Shown here: in pieces, positions 28,401-37,175 of the stretch
How the letters are laid out: each line of letters starts with the position of its first letter
Position numbering within the stretch: position 1 is the first letter of the stretch
Origin: an uncultured bacterium
GTDB lineage: Bacteria > Bacteroidota > Bacteroidia > Bacteroidales > Rikenellaceae
Direction of reading: 5' to 3'
NCBI GenBank assembly: GCA_905214725.1
Contig: CAJMNH010000006.1
Span: forward strand, 62,001 to 126,000
DNA length: 64,000 bases
Program-made: the position numbers and the translations under genes
Notes under the pieces: model-generated
Seen by the model: only the letters and a program-made list of their open reading frames with translations
Told to the model about the DNA's origin: nothing
Database searches by the model: none

Positions 28401-29042
28401 CTGGACGGCAACGGCTTCATCGACTCCGGCAATTTCGCCGTTCACGATCACGGCGATCTGCGCATCATCGGCAATCAGTCGCCGCGTTATCGTTACGGGT
28501 TGAATCTCTCGGCGAGCTGGAACGGCATCGGTCTGTCGGTCTTCCTGCAAGGGGTCGGCAAGCGGGACTGGTATCCCGGTTCCGACGCGGGCATGTTCTG
28601 GGGGAAATACGGCCGGCCGTTCTTCGCGCTCATACCGAGCATTCATAACTACACGGACGATATGTACAGCGCTGAGCGCAACAACTGGGATACGGCCTAC
28701 TGGCCCCGTATGACGACCTACCAGTCGAACGCGACGAAAAACTGGACCCGTTTGTTGGAGATACCCAATACGCGCTACATCCAGAGTGCGGCCTATCTGC
28801 GCGTGAAGAACATCCAGTTGGACTATTCGTTCCCGAAGCACATCTGTTCGGCCATTCGGTTGCAGGGCCTGAAAATCTATGTGAACGCGGAAAATCTCTT
28901 CACCTTTACGCCGCTTCACAAGTACGCTCCCAACTTCGATCCCGAAGGTTTGGCCTACGACGCGGACTTCGCATCCGCCGCGGACGGGTACACCTATCCG
29001 ATCCTGAAGAGCATAACCGTCGGAGTCAACATAACATTCTAA
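25449..29042 (+). CDS. SusC-family TonB-dependent transducer SusC2
   Basis: A 1197-residue outer-membrane transporter with signal transduction. Signal peptide to about residue 38 (GTAYAQ), STN domain about 42-112, then a proline triplet encoded by nine Cs (residues 123-125), CarboxypepD_reg-like domain about 128-205, plug beginning at DDVVVVGYGTMKRR and a 22-strand barrel ending GVNITF. It works with SusD2; the STN domain should signal to FecR at 24314. The barrel is closely similar to that of SusC3 at 33590, but the N-terminal 200 residues are not. The frame is intact as written, unlike SusC1 and SusC3. Confidence 0.92.
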   Translation: MNKNVSVGIPMEKICGCLTKILCTCAVFVLLTGTAYAQNAAVTLDRKKAPVREILDDIERQTDYLFVYNSEQLDFNVSVTARNESVHTVLQRIFADTPIRFTLEGKHIILRRQTETAASASVPPPAKQTVTGTVTDTAGNPIVGATVLVKGGTVGTTTDIDGRFTLTVPVGSLLEVSFLGYARQEAATAGRTSLDIRLKEDATTLDDVVVVGYGTMKRRNLVGAVDQVDSRVIGDRSNGNLARSLQGELPGLNISFTDSKPSRSASFNVRGETSIGAGGKALVLIDGVEGSMDAINPQDVESVSVLKDASSTAVYGARGAFGVVLITTKNPKKGAPEINYNGSVSFNRRTVIPDVITDGLTWVNWWKDSYNGYYNGSKSLLSHIDSTVPYSEAIYQELIRRQADPSLSRTTTLEGDSMFGWAYMESTDWLDLFYKDWNLSHEHNLSISGGNENADYYVSGRFYDMDGIYRVGDESYKKYDLRAKGSLKIRPWFKVTNNTSLSIIDQHEPKHSRNNFAVQKAINHAAMPLSPVKNPDGSWTTAAAISGYAAFSEGTSYRNNDYVYFRNKLSADIDIVKDVLKAQADYSYNYTTRKRIDVQNPIRYSKKPGVYLLESESAGASLSQVDYDTRYQAANAYLTYTPRLGADHDLTVLAGWNIEDQVYKTLTVSRTGFVTPNKPSFSLMNGVAENPTAGGNAWSYVGAFYRVNYSYKGKYLAEVSGRYDGSSKFPIHSKWGFFPSASVAWRISDEPWMGWSRRALDNAKIRLSAGSMGNGNVSPYSYTSEMTIATADDIVLGGSYPSYTSVGSTVPVSLTWEKSTTYDVGLDLDFLNNRLSFSGDYYRRYTTDMYTASVALPAVYGTGSPKGNNAEMKTDGWELSLAWRDSFKLGGKPFDYSIKAMVWDSKSVITKYVNDTGSLGTVKGYIENGGSPSSYYVGMTVGEIWGYTVAGLFRDQADIDSSAIHDFVQASDKVTRPGQVKIADLDGNGFIDSGNFAVHDHGDLRIIGNQSPRYRYGLNLSASWNGIGLSVFLQGVGKRDWYPGSDAGMFWGKYGRPFFALIPSIHNYTDDMYSAERNNWDTAYWPRMTTYQSNATKNWTRLLEIPNTRYIQSAAYLRVKNIQLDYSFPKHICSAIRLQGLKIYVNAENLFTFTPLHKYAPNFDPEGLAYDADFASAADGYTYPILKSITVGVNITF
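25815..25823 (+). repeat. C9 homopolymer between STN and CarboxypepD_reg domains of susC2
   Basis: Nine consecutive Cs encode Pro-Pro-Pro in the linker after the STN domain. Nine keeps the frame open. Gain or loss of one base would leave only the signal peptide and STN domain. Confidence 0.8.
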
Positions 29043-29059
29043 CGTAAGGAGGATATACA

Positions 29060-30853
29060 ATGAAAAAATATATCGTAATTCTGATCGGCTCTTTGGCGTT
29101 ATCCTCGTGTGAAGACTACCTGACGCAGGAGAACCCGAACAAAATCGAGAGCGAATACTATTTTACCGACGAGTCGTCGCTCGAAATCTATACCAACGGC
29201 TTCATCCGCAGCTTCGCCACGGCGATCAAGAGTTTCATCGACGGCGACAAGAATGCCGACACGCACTCTTGGGACGGTCAGGCCGCTTACTTCATGGACA
29301 ACTATTCGGCCGACGACGCGACCAACTGGACGACGAGCAACTGGTCGCAGCTGCGTTCGATCAACTACTATCTGGACAACATGCGCGATGCGGTGGCTTC
29401 GGACGAAATCCTCAATCATTACGAGGGCGTGGGCCGCTTCTTTCGGGCGCTGTTCTACATCAACAAGGTACAGACCTTCGGGGCGGTTCCTTGGTACGAC
29501 ACGTCGATCGACGCCACCGATACGGAGGCCCTCTTCAAGGATCGGGACAACCGCGAATACGTCGCTTCGAAGATTCTCGAAGATCTCGACTATGCCTGCA
29601 CCTATTGCCTGACTTCGAGCAAATACAGGGTTCGTGCTTCGTATATCCACCGTTACGTGGCCCTTGCGCTCAAAGCGCGTTTCTGCCTCTACGAGGGGAC
29701 GATGCGCAAATACCACACCGTCGATCCCTCGACCGGACAGGCGTGGACGAAGGACGAGAGTGCGTTCTATCTCGGCGAGTGCGTCAAGGCCTGCGAGGCG
29801 ATCATCGGCGACGGCGTCTATAAGCTGACGGACAACGCCTCGAAGCGGCAAACGCAGTATCGGGACATGTTTACGAACGCCGATGCCTGCGGCGTCTATA
29901 CCGACGAATTCATCTGGGCGCGCGACTACGACGTCGATCTGAAAGTGACCTATGCGATCAACGATTACATGGTCAATCCGCAGCACGCCAACTACGCGTT
30001 TACCCGTCAGTTTATCGACACCTATCTGATGCTCGACGGAACGCCCTTTACGAGCAGGTATCCCGATTACGACGACCTCGACCTGGCGGCCGAGTGCGCG
30101 GATCGGGATTACCGCCTTTCGCAGACGATCCGCACGCCGGGCTTCACGCGCGACGGCGGTACGACGCAATGGGCGCCCGACGTGAAATTCTCGAAGACGG
30201 GGTACCAGCCGATCAAGTGGCTTACCGACGACTCGTCGAAAGATACCAACGTGGCGGCCATCGCTTCGGACGTGCCGTTGATCCGGTACGCCGAGGTGTT
30301 GCTCGCCTATGCCGAAGCGAAGGCCGAGCTGGGCCAGATGTCGGAGGAGGTATGGAATCAGACGATCAAGCCGCTGCGCGAACGGGCGGGCGTCGTGAGC
30401 ATCTATCCCACGGCGGCCGATCCCTACATGGTCGCCTATTTCCAGAATCAGGTGACCGATCCCTATATTTTGGAGGTGCGTCGCGAGCGGGGGATCGAAT
30501 TGACGATGGAGAACAGCCGCTATCAGGACATCATCCGCTGGCATCAGGGCGAACTGTTCGCCCGTCCGTGGAAAGGCGTTTGGATTTCGGCCGTCGATAC
30601 GCCGCTCGATCTCAATGCCGACGGCACGCCCGAAACGATCGTCACGGCGAATCCCAAATTGCAGTCGACGCTCAACATGCTGATGATCGACGGCGCATCC
30701 GAAGCGGGACATAAACTCTCGCAGGGAACCCGCGGCAACATCCTTCCCTCCACCGCTTTGGAACGTAAGTGGCAGGATTACAAATACGTGAGGCCGATTC
30801 CGACGACAGCCCGTCAGGAGAATCCGAATCTCACGCAGAATCCCAAATGGTAA
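29060..30853 (+). CDS. SusD/RagB-family lipoprotein SusD2
   Basis: A 597-residue outer-membrane lipoprotein partner of SusC2, with lipobox LSSC (cysteine near residue 17) and the family start DYLTQENPNKIESEYYF. A strong ribosome-binding site (AAGGAGG) lies ahead of the ATG, 17 bases after susC2. Same length as SusD3 at 37176 and very similar throughout, so the pair is a recent duplicate. It should capture the module B ligand at the surface. Confidence 0.93.
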   Translation: MKKYIVILIGSLALSSCEDYLTQENPNKIESEYYFTDESSLEIYTNGFIRSFATAIKSFIDGDKNADTHSWDGQAAYFMDNYSADDATNWTTSNWSQLRSINYYLDNMRDAVASDEILNHYEGVGRFFRALFYINKVQTFGAVPWYDTSIDATDTEALFKDRDNREYVASKILEDLDYACTYCLTSSKYRVRASYIHRYVALALKARFCLYEGTMRKYHTVDPSTGQAWTKDESAFYLGECVKACEAIIGDGVYKLTDNASKRQTQYRDMFTNADACGVYTDEFIWARDYDVDLKVTYAINDYMVNPQHANYAFTRQFIDTYLMLDGTPFTSRYPDYDDLDLAAECADRDYRLSQTIRTPGFTRDGGTTQWAPDVKFSKTGYQPIKWLTDDSSKDTNVAAIASDVPLIRYAEVLLAYAEAKAELGQMSEEVWNQTIKPLRERAGVVSIYPTAADPYMVAYFQNQVTDPYILEVRRERGIELTMENSRYQDIIRWHQGELFARPWKGVWISAVDTPLDLNADGTPETIVTANPKLQSTLNMLMIDGASEAGHKLSQGTRGNILPSTALERKWQDYKYVRPIPTTARQENPNLTQNPKW

Positions 30854-30877
30854 TAACGGTTAAAAGACGAGAAAAAA

Positions 30878-32227
30878 ATGAAAATAGCGAATAAAATAGC
30901 TCTGTTCTGCTCTTCGATACTGCTTTTCGCCGTCTCCTGCGAGAAGGACGAAGGCGTTTTCACGCGGGAAAACGATGCAATCTCCTGCGATTGCACGGAA
31001 CAGTCGATTCCGCAGAACGTTCTCAGCGACGGCGAATGGATTGCCGACTGCAACGGCGTGGATTGGATCACGATCACGCCCGAACGCGGTTCGGGAAACG
31101 GTAAGGATTACGGATTCTTCACGTTGAACATCCGGTACAATTCGGGCTCCGAACGGACGGGCACCGTCCATCTGGTGTACGACGGGCGCTCCTATCCGGT
31201 CACGGTCACGCAGGGCAAGTGCGAGTTCGCCTACGGCGCGCCCCGCGTCGAGGGTAACCTCTTTCAGAATATAGAGAATACGGCCTCGATCCGCCTTCCG
31301 TATGTATGCGCTTCGGGGAGCGAATCGGTCGAAATTTCCTGTACGATTACGGAGGTTGCGGCCGAAGGCCTCTCGGTTCCGAAGCAGACCTATTCCGGTT
31401 TTACCAAAGGTTCGGGCGAGTTGACGATTCCTATCAAGGGGGCGTCGACGCGATCGGGCGCCGTGGCCTTCGAACTCTTCGTCGACGGCGTATCGGTCGG
31501 AAGCTGCCGCGCCAACGTGATCAGCGATCCCGACACCGTGCCCGAAGGACTTCCGGTGGGGTGGAATTTCTATGCGCTCGGCATGACGGGAACCGGACCG
31601 CGCGGATCTCAGTACGATTACAGCTGGACGACCGACGCGATCCATCCGGCCGCCGATACCAATCCGCTCGATGCGCACAGGCTGCTGCCGACGGCAGGGA
31701 ACGAAAACGCCTACCTGACGGCGAGCGGCGTGGTTTCGGACAACGGCAATTATACGTTCAATCCGGGCATCCAGATCAAGGGCCTGATGGAAAACGACTA
31801 TTTCCTGTTCGTCATTCCGGTGAAGAACATCAAGGCGGAGCACAAGTTGTCGGTGGAGGCGTCGATGGGCGCCGCAGGTTCGGGCCCCGGCTATTATGCC
31901 CTTGAATATTCGGCCGACAACAAGACGTGGATGCTGGCGGAGGGCAGTACCTTGATGGAGGTTTTCGGAACATCCGCTCAGGTGCACTACTATGTTCCCA
32001 AAGAGAATACCAGCGAGGATCGGAAGACTTACGACAAGGCGACCGACAAGGGATACCGGAACTATGTATTCCCGTTGACCGGTATGGAGACCATCTATGA
32101 AGGCAATCTCTATCTGCGTCTGCGCATCTGCATGAACCGTCGCGCCAACGGCTCCGAAAGTACGAATACGATCGCTTCGGCATGGGCCGATCTGAAAGGT
32201 TTCGAAGTGGCGTTGGTAGAAGAATAA
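30878..32227 (+). CDS. BACON-domain surface lipoprotein (module B)
   Basis: A 449-residue lipoprotein, lipobox AVSC followed by EKDE. An N-terminal BACON-like beta-sandwich (about 30-110; GEWIADCNGVDWITITPERG and YPVTVTQGKC) is followed by a middle beta domain and a C-terminal module (YYALEYSADNKTWMLAEG) typical of carbohydrate-binding sandwich folds. It occupies the SusE/SusF-like position after susD and probably binds the module's ligand on the surface. Its counterpart in module C is at 38993, with the same domain order. Confidence 0.72.
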   Translation: MKIANKIALFCSSILLFAVSCEKDEGVFTRENDAISCDCTEQSIPQNVLSDGEWIADCNGVDWITITPERGSGNGKDYGFFTLNIRYNSGSERTGTVHLVYDGRSYPVTVTQGKCEFAYGAPRVEGNLFQNIENTASIRLPYVCASGSESVEISCTITEVAAEGLSVPKQTYSGFTKGSGELTIPIKGASTRSGAVAFELFVDGVSVGSCRANVISDPDTVPEGLPVGWNFYALGMTGTGPRGSQYDYSWTTDAIHPAADTNPLDAHRLLPTAGNENAYLTASGVVSDNGNYTFNPGIQIKGLMENDYFLFVIPVKNIKAEHKLSVEASMGAAGSGPGYYALEYSADNKTWMLAEGSTLMEVFGTSAQVHYYVPKENTSEDRKTYDKATDKGYRNYVFPLTGMETIYEGNLYLRLRICMNRRANGSESTNTIASAWADLKGFEVALVEE

Positions 32228-32239
32228 TTTGTCAACGAG

Positions 32240-32283
32240 CGGCTCCGGTTGAGGAGATCCGATGCCGGAGCCGTTCCAACATT
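32240..32283 (+). other. Intercistronic GC hairpin in module B
   Basis: CGGCTCCGG (32240-32248) and CCGGAGCCG (32275-32283) form a 9-bp stem with a 26-base loop and no T run. It sits between the BACON lipoprotein and the phosphodiesterase and may protect the upstream mRNA. Confidence 0.55.
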
Positions 32284-32292
32284 GAAAGTGAT

Positions 32293-33174
32293 ATGAAAAC
32301 AGTACAATCGATTTTATCGTTATTTATCTTGTGTACGGTTGCGTACGGTTGCACCGAACTGGAAACCCCGGATAACTGGTACGAGACGTCGGGCGAGAGT
32401 ACCGATATCTACAAAGTCGTGGCGCACCGAGGTGGTTATCAGGAGTGCGCCCGTCCCGACTGTTCGATCTCGTCGCTCAAATATGCCATTATGCTGCGTT
32501 GTTTCGCATCCGAGTGCGATATCGTGCTGACGGGGGACAATGAAGTGCTGGTGGCGCATCCCCAGAGCGGTTATCTGGTCAACGGACTCGATCCTTACGA
32601 ACATACGGTGGCCGAAATCCGTGCGGCCGGAACGCTGACCAACGGCGAGCAGATTCCGACGCTGCGCGATTTCATCCGAGTGTTGCAGGATCCCGAACAG
32701 AATCCGCATGGAATGCGGATCTGGCTCGACGTCAAGCGTATGACCAAGAACGATAAAGAGATCGACGTGAACCGAAGCATCAACGCCTGCTATCGCGCCT
32801 GCGAGATTATCAGGGAGATGAAGGCGCAAAGTCTGTGCGAGTTCCTGATTCCGACCGGAGGGAGCATCTTCGACGTCGTCCGCGACAAAGTCATCGACGA
32901 GTATCGGATCAATCTGGCGTGGATGACCTGTACGCACCCGGGCAATTACGGCAAGGCGTGGGCGCAGTTGTCGTATACCAAGATCTTCGGCGACAATACC
33001 ACCTACGGACCGATGGATTACATCGGTGCCGGCGTGCCGCTGAGCGTCTATAACGTCGACGACGACCAGACGATGGATGCCGTCATTCCCTATTATCCCA
33101 AATTGAAGGCGATCTTTACGAACTATCCTTCGAAACTTATTCAGAAGCTCAAGGCCAAAGGATACGCCAATTGA
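32293..33174 (+). CDS. Glycerophosphodiester phosphodiesterase lipoprotein
   Basis: A 293-residue GDPD-type TIM barrel carried on a lipoprotein: lipobox AYGC (cysteine near residue 20). Motifs are VVAHRGGYQ, SECDIVLTGDNEVLVAHP (the usual metal-binding ExD is ECD here) and WLDVKRM. It should hydrolyse a glycerophosphodiester or related phosphodiester at the cell surface or in the periplasm. The frame is open further upstream, but only the ATG at 32293 yields a signal peptide. It is the module-specific enzyme of module B, in the position taken by the propeller protein and nuclease in module C. Confidence 0.82.
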   Translation: MKTVQSILSLFILCTVAYGCTELETPDNWYETSGESTDIYKVVAHRGGYQECARPDCSISSLKYAIMLRCFASECDIVLTGDNEVLVAHPQSGYLVNGLDPYEHTVAEIRAAGTLTNGEQIPTLRDFIRVLQDPEQNPHGMRIWLDVKRMTKNDKEIDVNRSINACYRACEIIREMKAQSLCEFLIPTGGSIFDVVRDKVIDEYRINLAWMTCTHPGNYGKAWAQLSYTKIFGDNTTYGPMDYIGAGVPLSVYNVDDDQTMDAVIPYYPKLKAIFTNYPSKLIQKLKAKGYAN

Positions 33175-33219
33175 CGGCTGCCGTTCCTGCGCCGATCGGA
33201 GTTAGAATTTAACGAGCCG

Positions 33220-33548
33220 TTCGACTGAGCGAACCCCCTCTCTAATCTTCTTTTTTCGGGCTCCAACACCCGACCTCCCCCGCAATCGACGCACTGTCGC
33301 CGGTTGCGGGGGAATTTTTTAGGATCGCAATGTTTCCGATCGGACTTGCTGCCGGTCGTTTCGTCTTGCGGCGATCGGAAATGTGCGGGCTGACAATAAC
33401 GAAAAAAGTTTTTTGTAATACTTTTCGAAGGCTTGATTGTATACTAATATGGAATTACCGACCAAGAACCTATGCGGATCGAACTGCGGGCTCTTCTTTC
33501 CGGCGTAAAAAACGGAAGCCGACCGATGTTCACCTTGTGTTGCGACAG
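33220..33548 (+). repeat. Duplicated intergenic segment, copy 1
   Basis: This stretch matches 42741-43011: TTCGACTGAGCGAA, the AATCTTCTTTTTTCGGGCTC stretch, the terminator stem, then GGAATTACCGACCAAGAACC and the first ~26 codons of a sigma gene. Copy 1 has about 60 extra bases between terminator and promoter-like block. It marks an old duplication or recombination junction between the end of module B and the start of module C. Confidence 0.85.
33276..33320 (+). terminator. Rho-independent terminator of module B
   Basis: TCCCCCGCAA (33276-33285) pairs with TTGCGGGGGA (33304-33313), followed by a six-T run. The same terminator occurs at the end of module C (42797-42845). Confidence 0.82.
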
Positions 33549-33570
33549 ATTGTATGAAACCTTCAATTAA
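33472..33570 (+). pseudogene. Remnant of an ECF sigma factor gene
   Basis: The ATG at 33472 opens 32 codons (MRIELRALLSGVKNGSRPMF) that align with the first 25 or so residues of the intact sigma factor at 42935 (MQIEPRALLSGVKNGNRLMF). After CCDR the match ends and a stop follows. The rest of the sigma gene and any FecR gene are gone, and susC3 begins 20 bases later. The conserved upstream block (33402-33471) is kept, so it may now drive susC3 directly. Confidence 0.8.
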
Positions 33571-33589
33571 CCAACATAACAAATTTATT

Positions 33590-36500
33590 ATGAGTACTTT
33601 AAACTTCATTGCGGAGCCCCGAGGGGGGGGGTACGACGGCTTGCGCTTACGCTAGCCTGCCTGCTGACCTTCTCTAGTCTCTGCGCACAGAACGTGACGC
33701 TCCGTTTCGAGCGGGCGAAACTGAAGACCGTGATGGACGAGGTCACGAAGCAGTGCGATCTGAGTTTCGCGTACAGCCGCGAAGTGGTCGATACCGACCG
33801 GATCGTGAGTATCGACCTGAAGGATGCGCCGCTCGATGTGGCGTTGCAAACTCTTTTCCCCTCCGGCGGAGGGGTTGACTATGTCGTCAAGAACCGTAAG
33901 ATTCTGCTTTCGTCCGGTAAGCGGGCCGTGCATGTCGACACCGTTGTTTCGGGACGGGTTGCGGACGACCAGAACCGGCCTCTCGTCGGTGCGACCGTGG
34001 TGGTCGTGGGCACGACGCAGGGTACGACGACCGATCTCGACGGACGGTTTTCGCTTCGCGTCGTCTCCGACGATCCGGTGTTGAAGATCGATTTTCTGGG
34101 TTACGAACCCCAAAAGTTACATATCTCGCCGTCGCAGACGACGCTCGACGTCAGGCTGGCGCTTTCGTCGAAGGAGATCGACGACGTGGTGGTCGTGGGC
34201 TACGGTTCGGTCAAGCGGCGCGATCTGGTCGGTGCGGTCGATCAGGTCGACAGCAAGGTCATCGAAGACCGTTCGACCGGAACGCTGGCCCGTGCGTTGC
34301 AGGGACAGCTGCCGGGCCTGAACATCACCTTTACCGACAGCAAGCCCACGCGCGGGGCTTCGGTCAATGTCCGCGGTTCGGGCTCGATCGGGGCGGGCGG
34401 TTCGACGCTCGTGCTGATCGACGGCGTCGAGGGCAGCATCAATGCGATCAATCCGCAGGATGTGGAGAGCGTCAGCGTGTTGAAGGACGCCTCGTCGGCT
34501 GCGGTCTACGGCGCCCGCGGCGCTTTCGGCGTCGTGCTGGTCACGACCAAGAGCGCCAAGAAAGGGACGCCCGTGATCAATTACAACGGTTCGGTGACAA
34601 TCAACCGCCGCACGGTGACGCCCGACGTGGTGACCGACGGCCTGACATGGATCAACTGGTGGAAGGATTGCTACAACAACTATTACAATGGTTCGAGGGC
34701 GCTGCTGAACCACGTCGATTCGACGATTCCCTATAACGAAACGATCTATCAGGAGCTGATCCGCCGTTCGCAGGATCCCACGCTGGCGCGGACGACGGCG
34801 CTCGAAGGACACGACCAGTTCGGCTGGGCCTATTACGATTCGACCGACTGGCATTCGCTCTTTTACAAGGACTACAACTGGTCGACCGAGCACAACATTT
34901 CGATTTCGGGCGGCGGCGATCAGGCCGATTACTATATTTCGGGCCGTTTCTACGATATGGACGGCATCTACAAGGTGGGCAACGACTCGTACAAGAAGTA
35001 CGACGTGCGCGCCAAGGGAACGCTCAAAGTGCGCCCGTGGCTGCGTCTGACCAACAACATGTCGGTCTCGGTGATCGACGCCTACGAGCCCAAGCATCAG
35101 AAGAACAACTCCCAGATTCCGCGTCTGATCAACCACACGGCCATGCCGCTCTCGCCGGTCAAGAACCCCGACGGCACATGGACAGCGGCGGCCGCCAAGT
35201 CGGGCTACGCCGCCTTTTCGGAGGGAACGTCGTGGCGCACGAACGACTACGTCTACCTGCGCAACAAGTTCGACGTGAACATCGATCTGGTGAAGGACGT
35301 GCTGACCGCTTCGGCCGACTACTCCTACAACTATACCAACCGCAAGCGCATGGACGCCCAGACGGTGATCGAATACTCGAAAAAGCCGGGTCAGATTCTC
35401 TATGAGTCGGAGGCTGCGGGCTCCAATCTCCAAAGCGTCGAGTACCAGACGCGCTATCAGTCCGCCAACGCCTATCTCAACTGGTCGCCCAAACTGGGCG
35501 ACGACCACACGTTCAAAGCGCTGGCCGGCTGGAATATCGAAAAGCAGAAGTACGAAACGCTGACCATCAAACGCGAAGGATTCGTCACCGCCACCAAGCC
35601 GTCGTTCGGCCTGATGAACGGCACGACGACCGATCCCACCGTCGGCGGCTACATCTGGTCTTACGTAGGCGCTTTCTTCCGTCTCAACTACGGCTACAAG
35701 GGCAAGTATCTGGCCGAGGTGAGCGGCCGTTACGACGGTTCGTCGAAATTCCCGACCAATTCCAAGTGGGGGTTCTTCCCCTCGGCGTCGGTAGCATGGC
35801 GTCTGTCGGAGGAGCCGTGGATGAAATGGTCGGACAGCTGGCTCGACAACTTCAAAATCCGTTTTTCGGCCGGTTCGATGGGCAACGGCAACGTATCGCC
35901 TTATTCCTATACGTCGGAGATGACCGTGGCGACCGCTTCCGACATCGTGCTCGGCGGCAACCTGCCTTCGTACACGACCGTGGGCGGCACGGTTCCCGTC
36001 TCGCTGACGTGGGAGAAGTCGACGACCTACGACGTCGGGCTCGATCTCGATTTCCTGAACAACCGTCTTTCGTTCAGCGGCGACTACTACCGTCGTTATA
36101 CTACCGACATGTATACGCCCAGCATCTCGCTGCCTTCGGTCTACGGAACCACTTCGCCCAAAGGCAACAACGCCGAGCTGCGGACGACGGGTTGGGAGTT
36201 GTCGCTCACGTGGCGCGATTCGTTCAAACTCGGCGGCAAACCGTTCGATTACAGCATCAAGGCGATGGTGTGGGACAACCGTTCGATCGTCACCAAGTAC
36301 GAAAACGCCACCAAGTCGCTCGGTACGCTCAAAGGTTATATCGATAACGGCGGTTCTCCCTCGGATTTCTACGTCGGCATGGAGTTGGGCGAGATGTGGG
36401 GTTATACCGTAGCGGGCCTGTTCAAGGATCAGGCGGATATCGACTCTTCGGCGACCCACGATTTCACGCAGGCTTCGGACAAGGTGACGCGTCCGGGGCA

Positions 36501-37158
36501 GGTCAAGATCGCCGATTTGGACCATAACGGCAACATCGATCCCGGAGCCTTCACGGCCGACGATCACGGCGACCTGTCGATCATCGGCAACATCAATCCC
36601 CACTACATGTTCGGCGTCAATCTGGCGGCCAACTGGAACGGTATCGGACTATCGGTCTTCCTGCAGGGCGTGATGAAGCGCGACTGGTATCCCAGCCCCG
36701 ACTCGGGTTATTTCTGGGGCAAATACGCACGTCCGTTCATGTGGGTGCTCGGCATCCACAACTATACGGACGATATGTACAGCGAGGAGAAAAACAATTG
36801 GGATACGGCCTACTGGCCCCGTATGACGACCTATCAATCGAACAGCTCGTATGCATGGACCAAACTGCTGGAGATTCCCAACACCCGCTACAAGCAGAAC
36901 GCCGCCTATCTGCGCGTGAAAAACATCCAGATCGACTACTCCTTCCCCAAGGCGCTGTGCCAGAAAATCCGGCTGGGCGGATTGAAGATCTACCTTTCGG
37001 GCGAGAACCTCTTCACCTTCACGCCGCTGCATAAATACGCCCCCAACTTCGATCCTGAAGCGTTGGGTTACGACACCGATTTCTCATCGACGGCGGGCGA
37101 CGGATATACCTATCCGGTGCTCAAAAGCGTGACGCTGGGAGTCAACATTACATTCTAA
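33590..37158 (+). CDS. SusC-family TonB-dependent transducer SusC3, start out of frame at a G run
   Basis: Outer-membrane SusC with an STN domain, about 1189 residues if reframed. The only nearby ATG (33590) is one base out of frame with the signal-peptide core RRLALTLACLLTFSSLCAQ and everything after it, and its own frame stops at 33653. A tenth G in the run at 33623-33631 restores the frame; so would one extra A right after the ATG, which would better match the gapless alignment with the start of susC4. The first ~170 residues are nearly those of SusC4, whereas the plug and barrel match SusC2. No intact sigma/FecR pair adjoins it. SusD3 follows 17 bases later. Confidence 0.83.
33623..33631 (+). 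repeat. G9 homopolymer in the susC3 signal-peptide region
   Basis: Nine consecutive Gs just before the hydrophobic core of the signal peptide. The homologous position in susC4 (44489-44497) reads GGGGAGGGG, an interrupted and therefore more stable version. Ten Gs would place the ATG at 33590 in frame. Confidence 0.82.
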
Positions 37159-37175
37159 TCAGGGAGGAAGAACAT

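Noticed and set aside
33583..33694. Non-canonical ATT start at 33583 as the true start of susC3
   Set aside because: It is in frame, but ATT starts are very rare and no ribosome-binding site precedes it; the nearby ATG aligned with the susC4 start is more likely the original start.
33694..37158. Start of susC3 at the in-frame GTG at 33694
   Set aside because: This would remove the signal peptide, and the GTG corresponds to the valine inside NVTLRFERAK of SusC4, so it is an internal codon.
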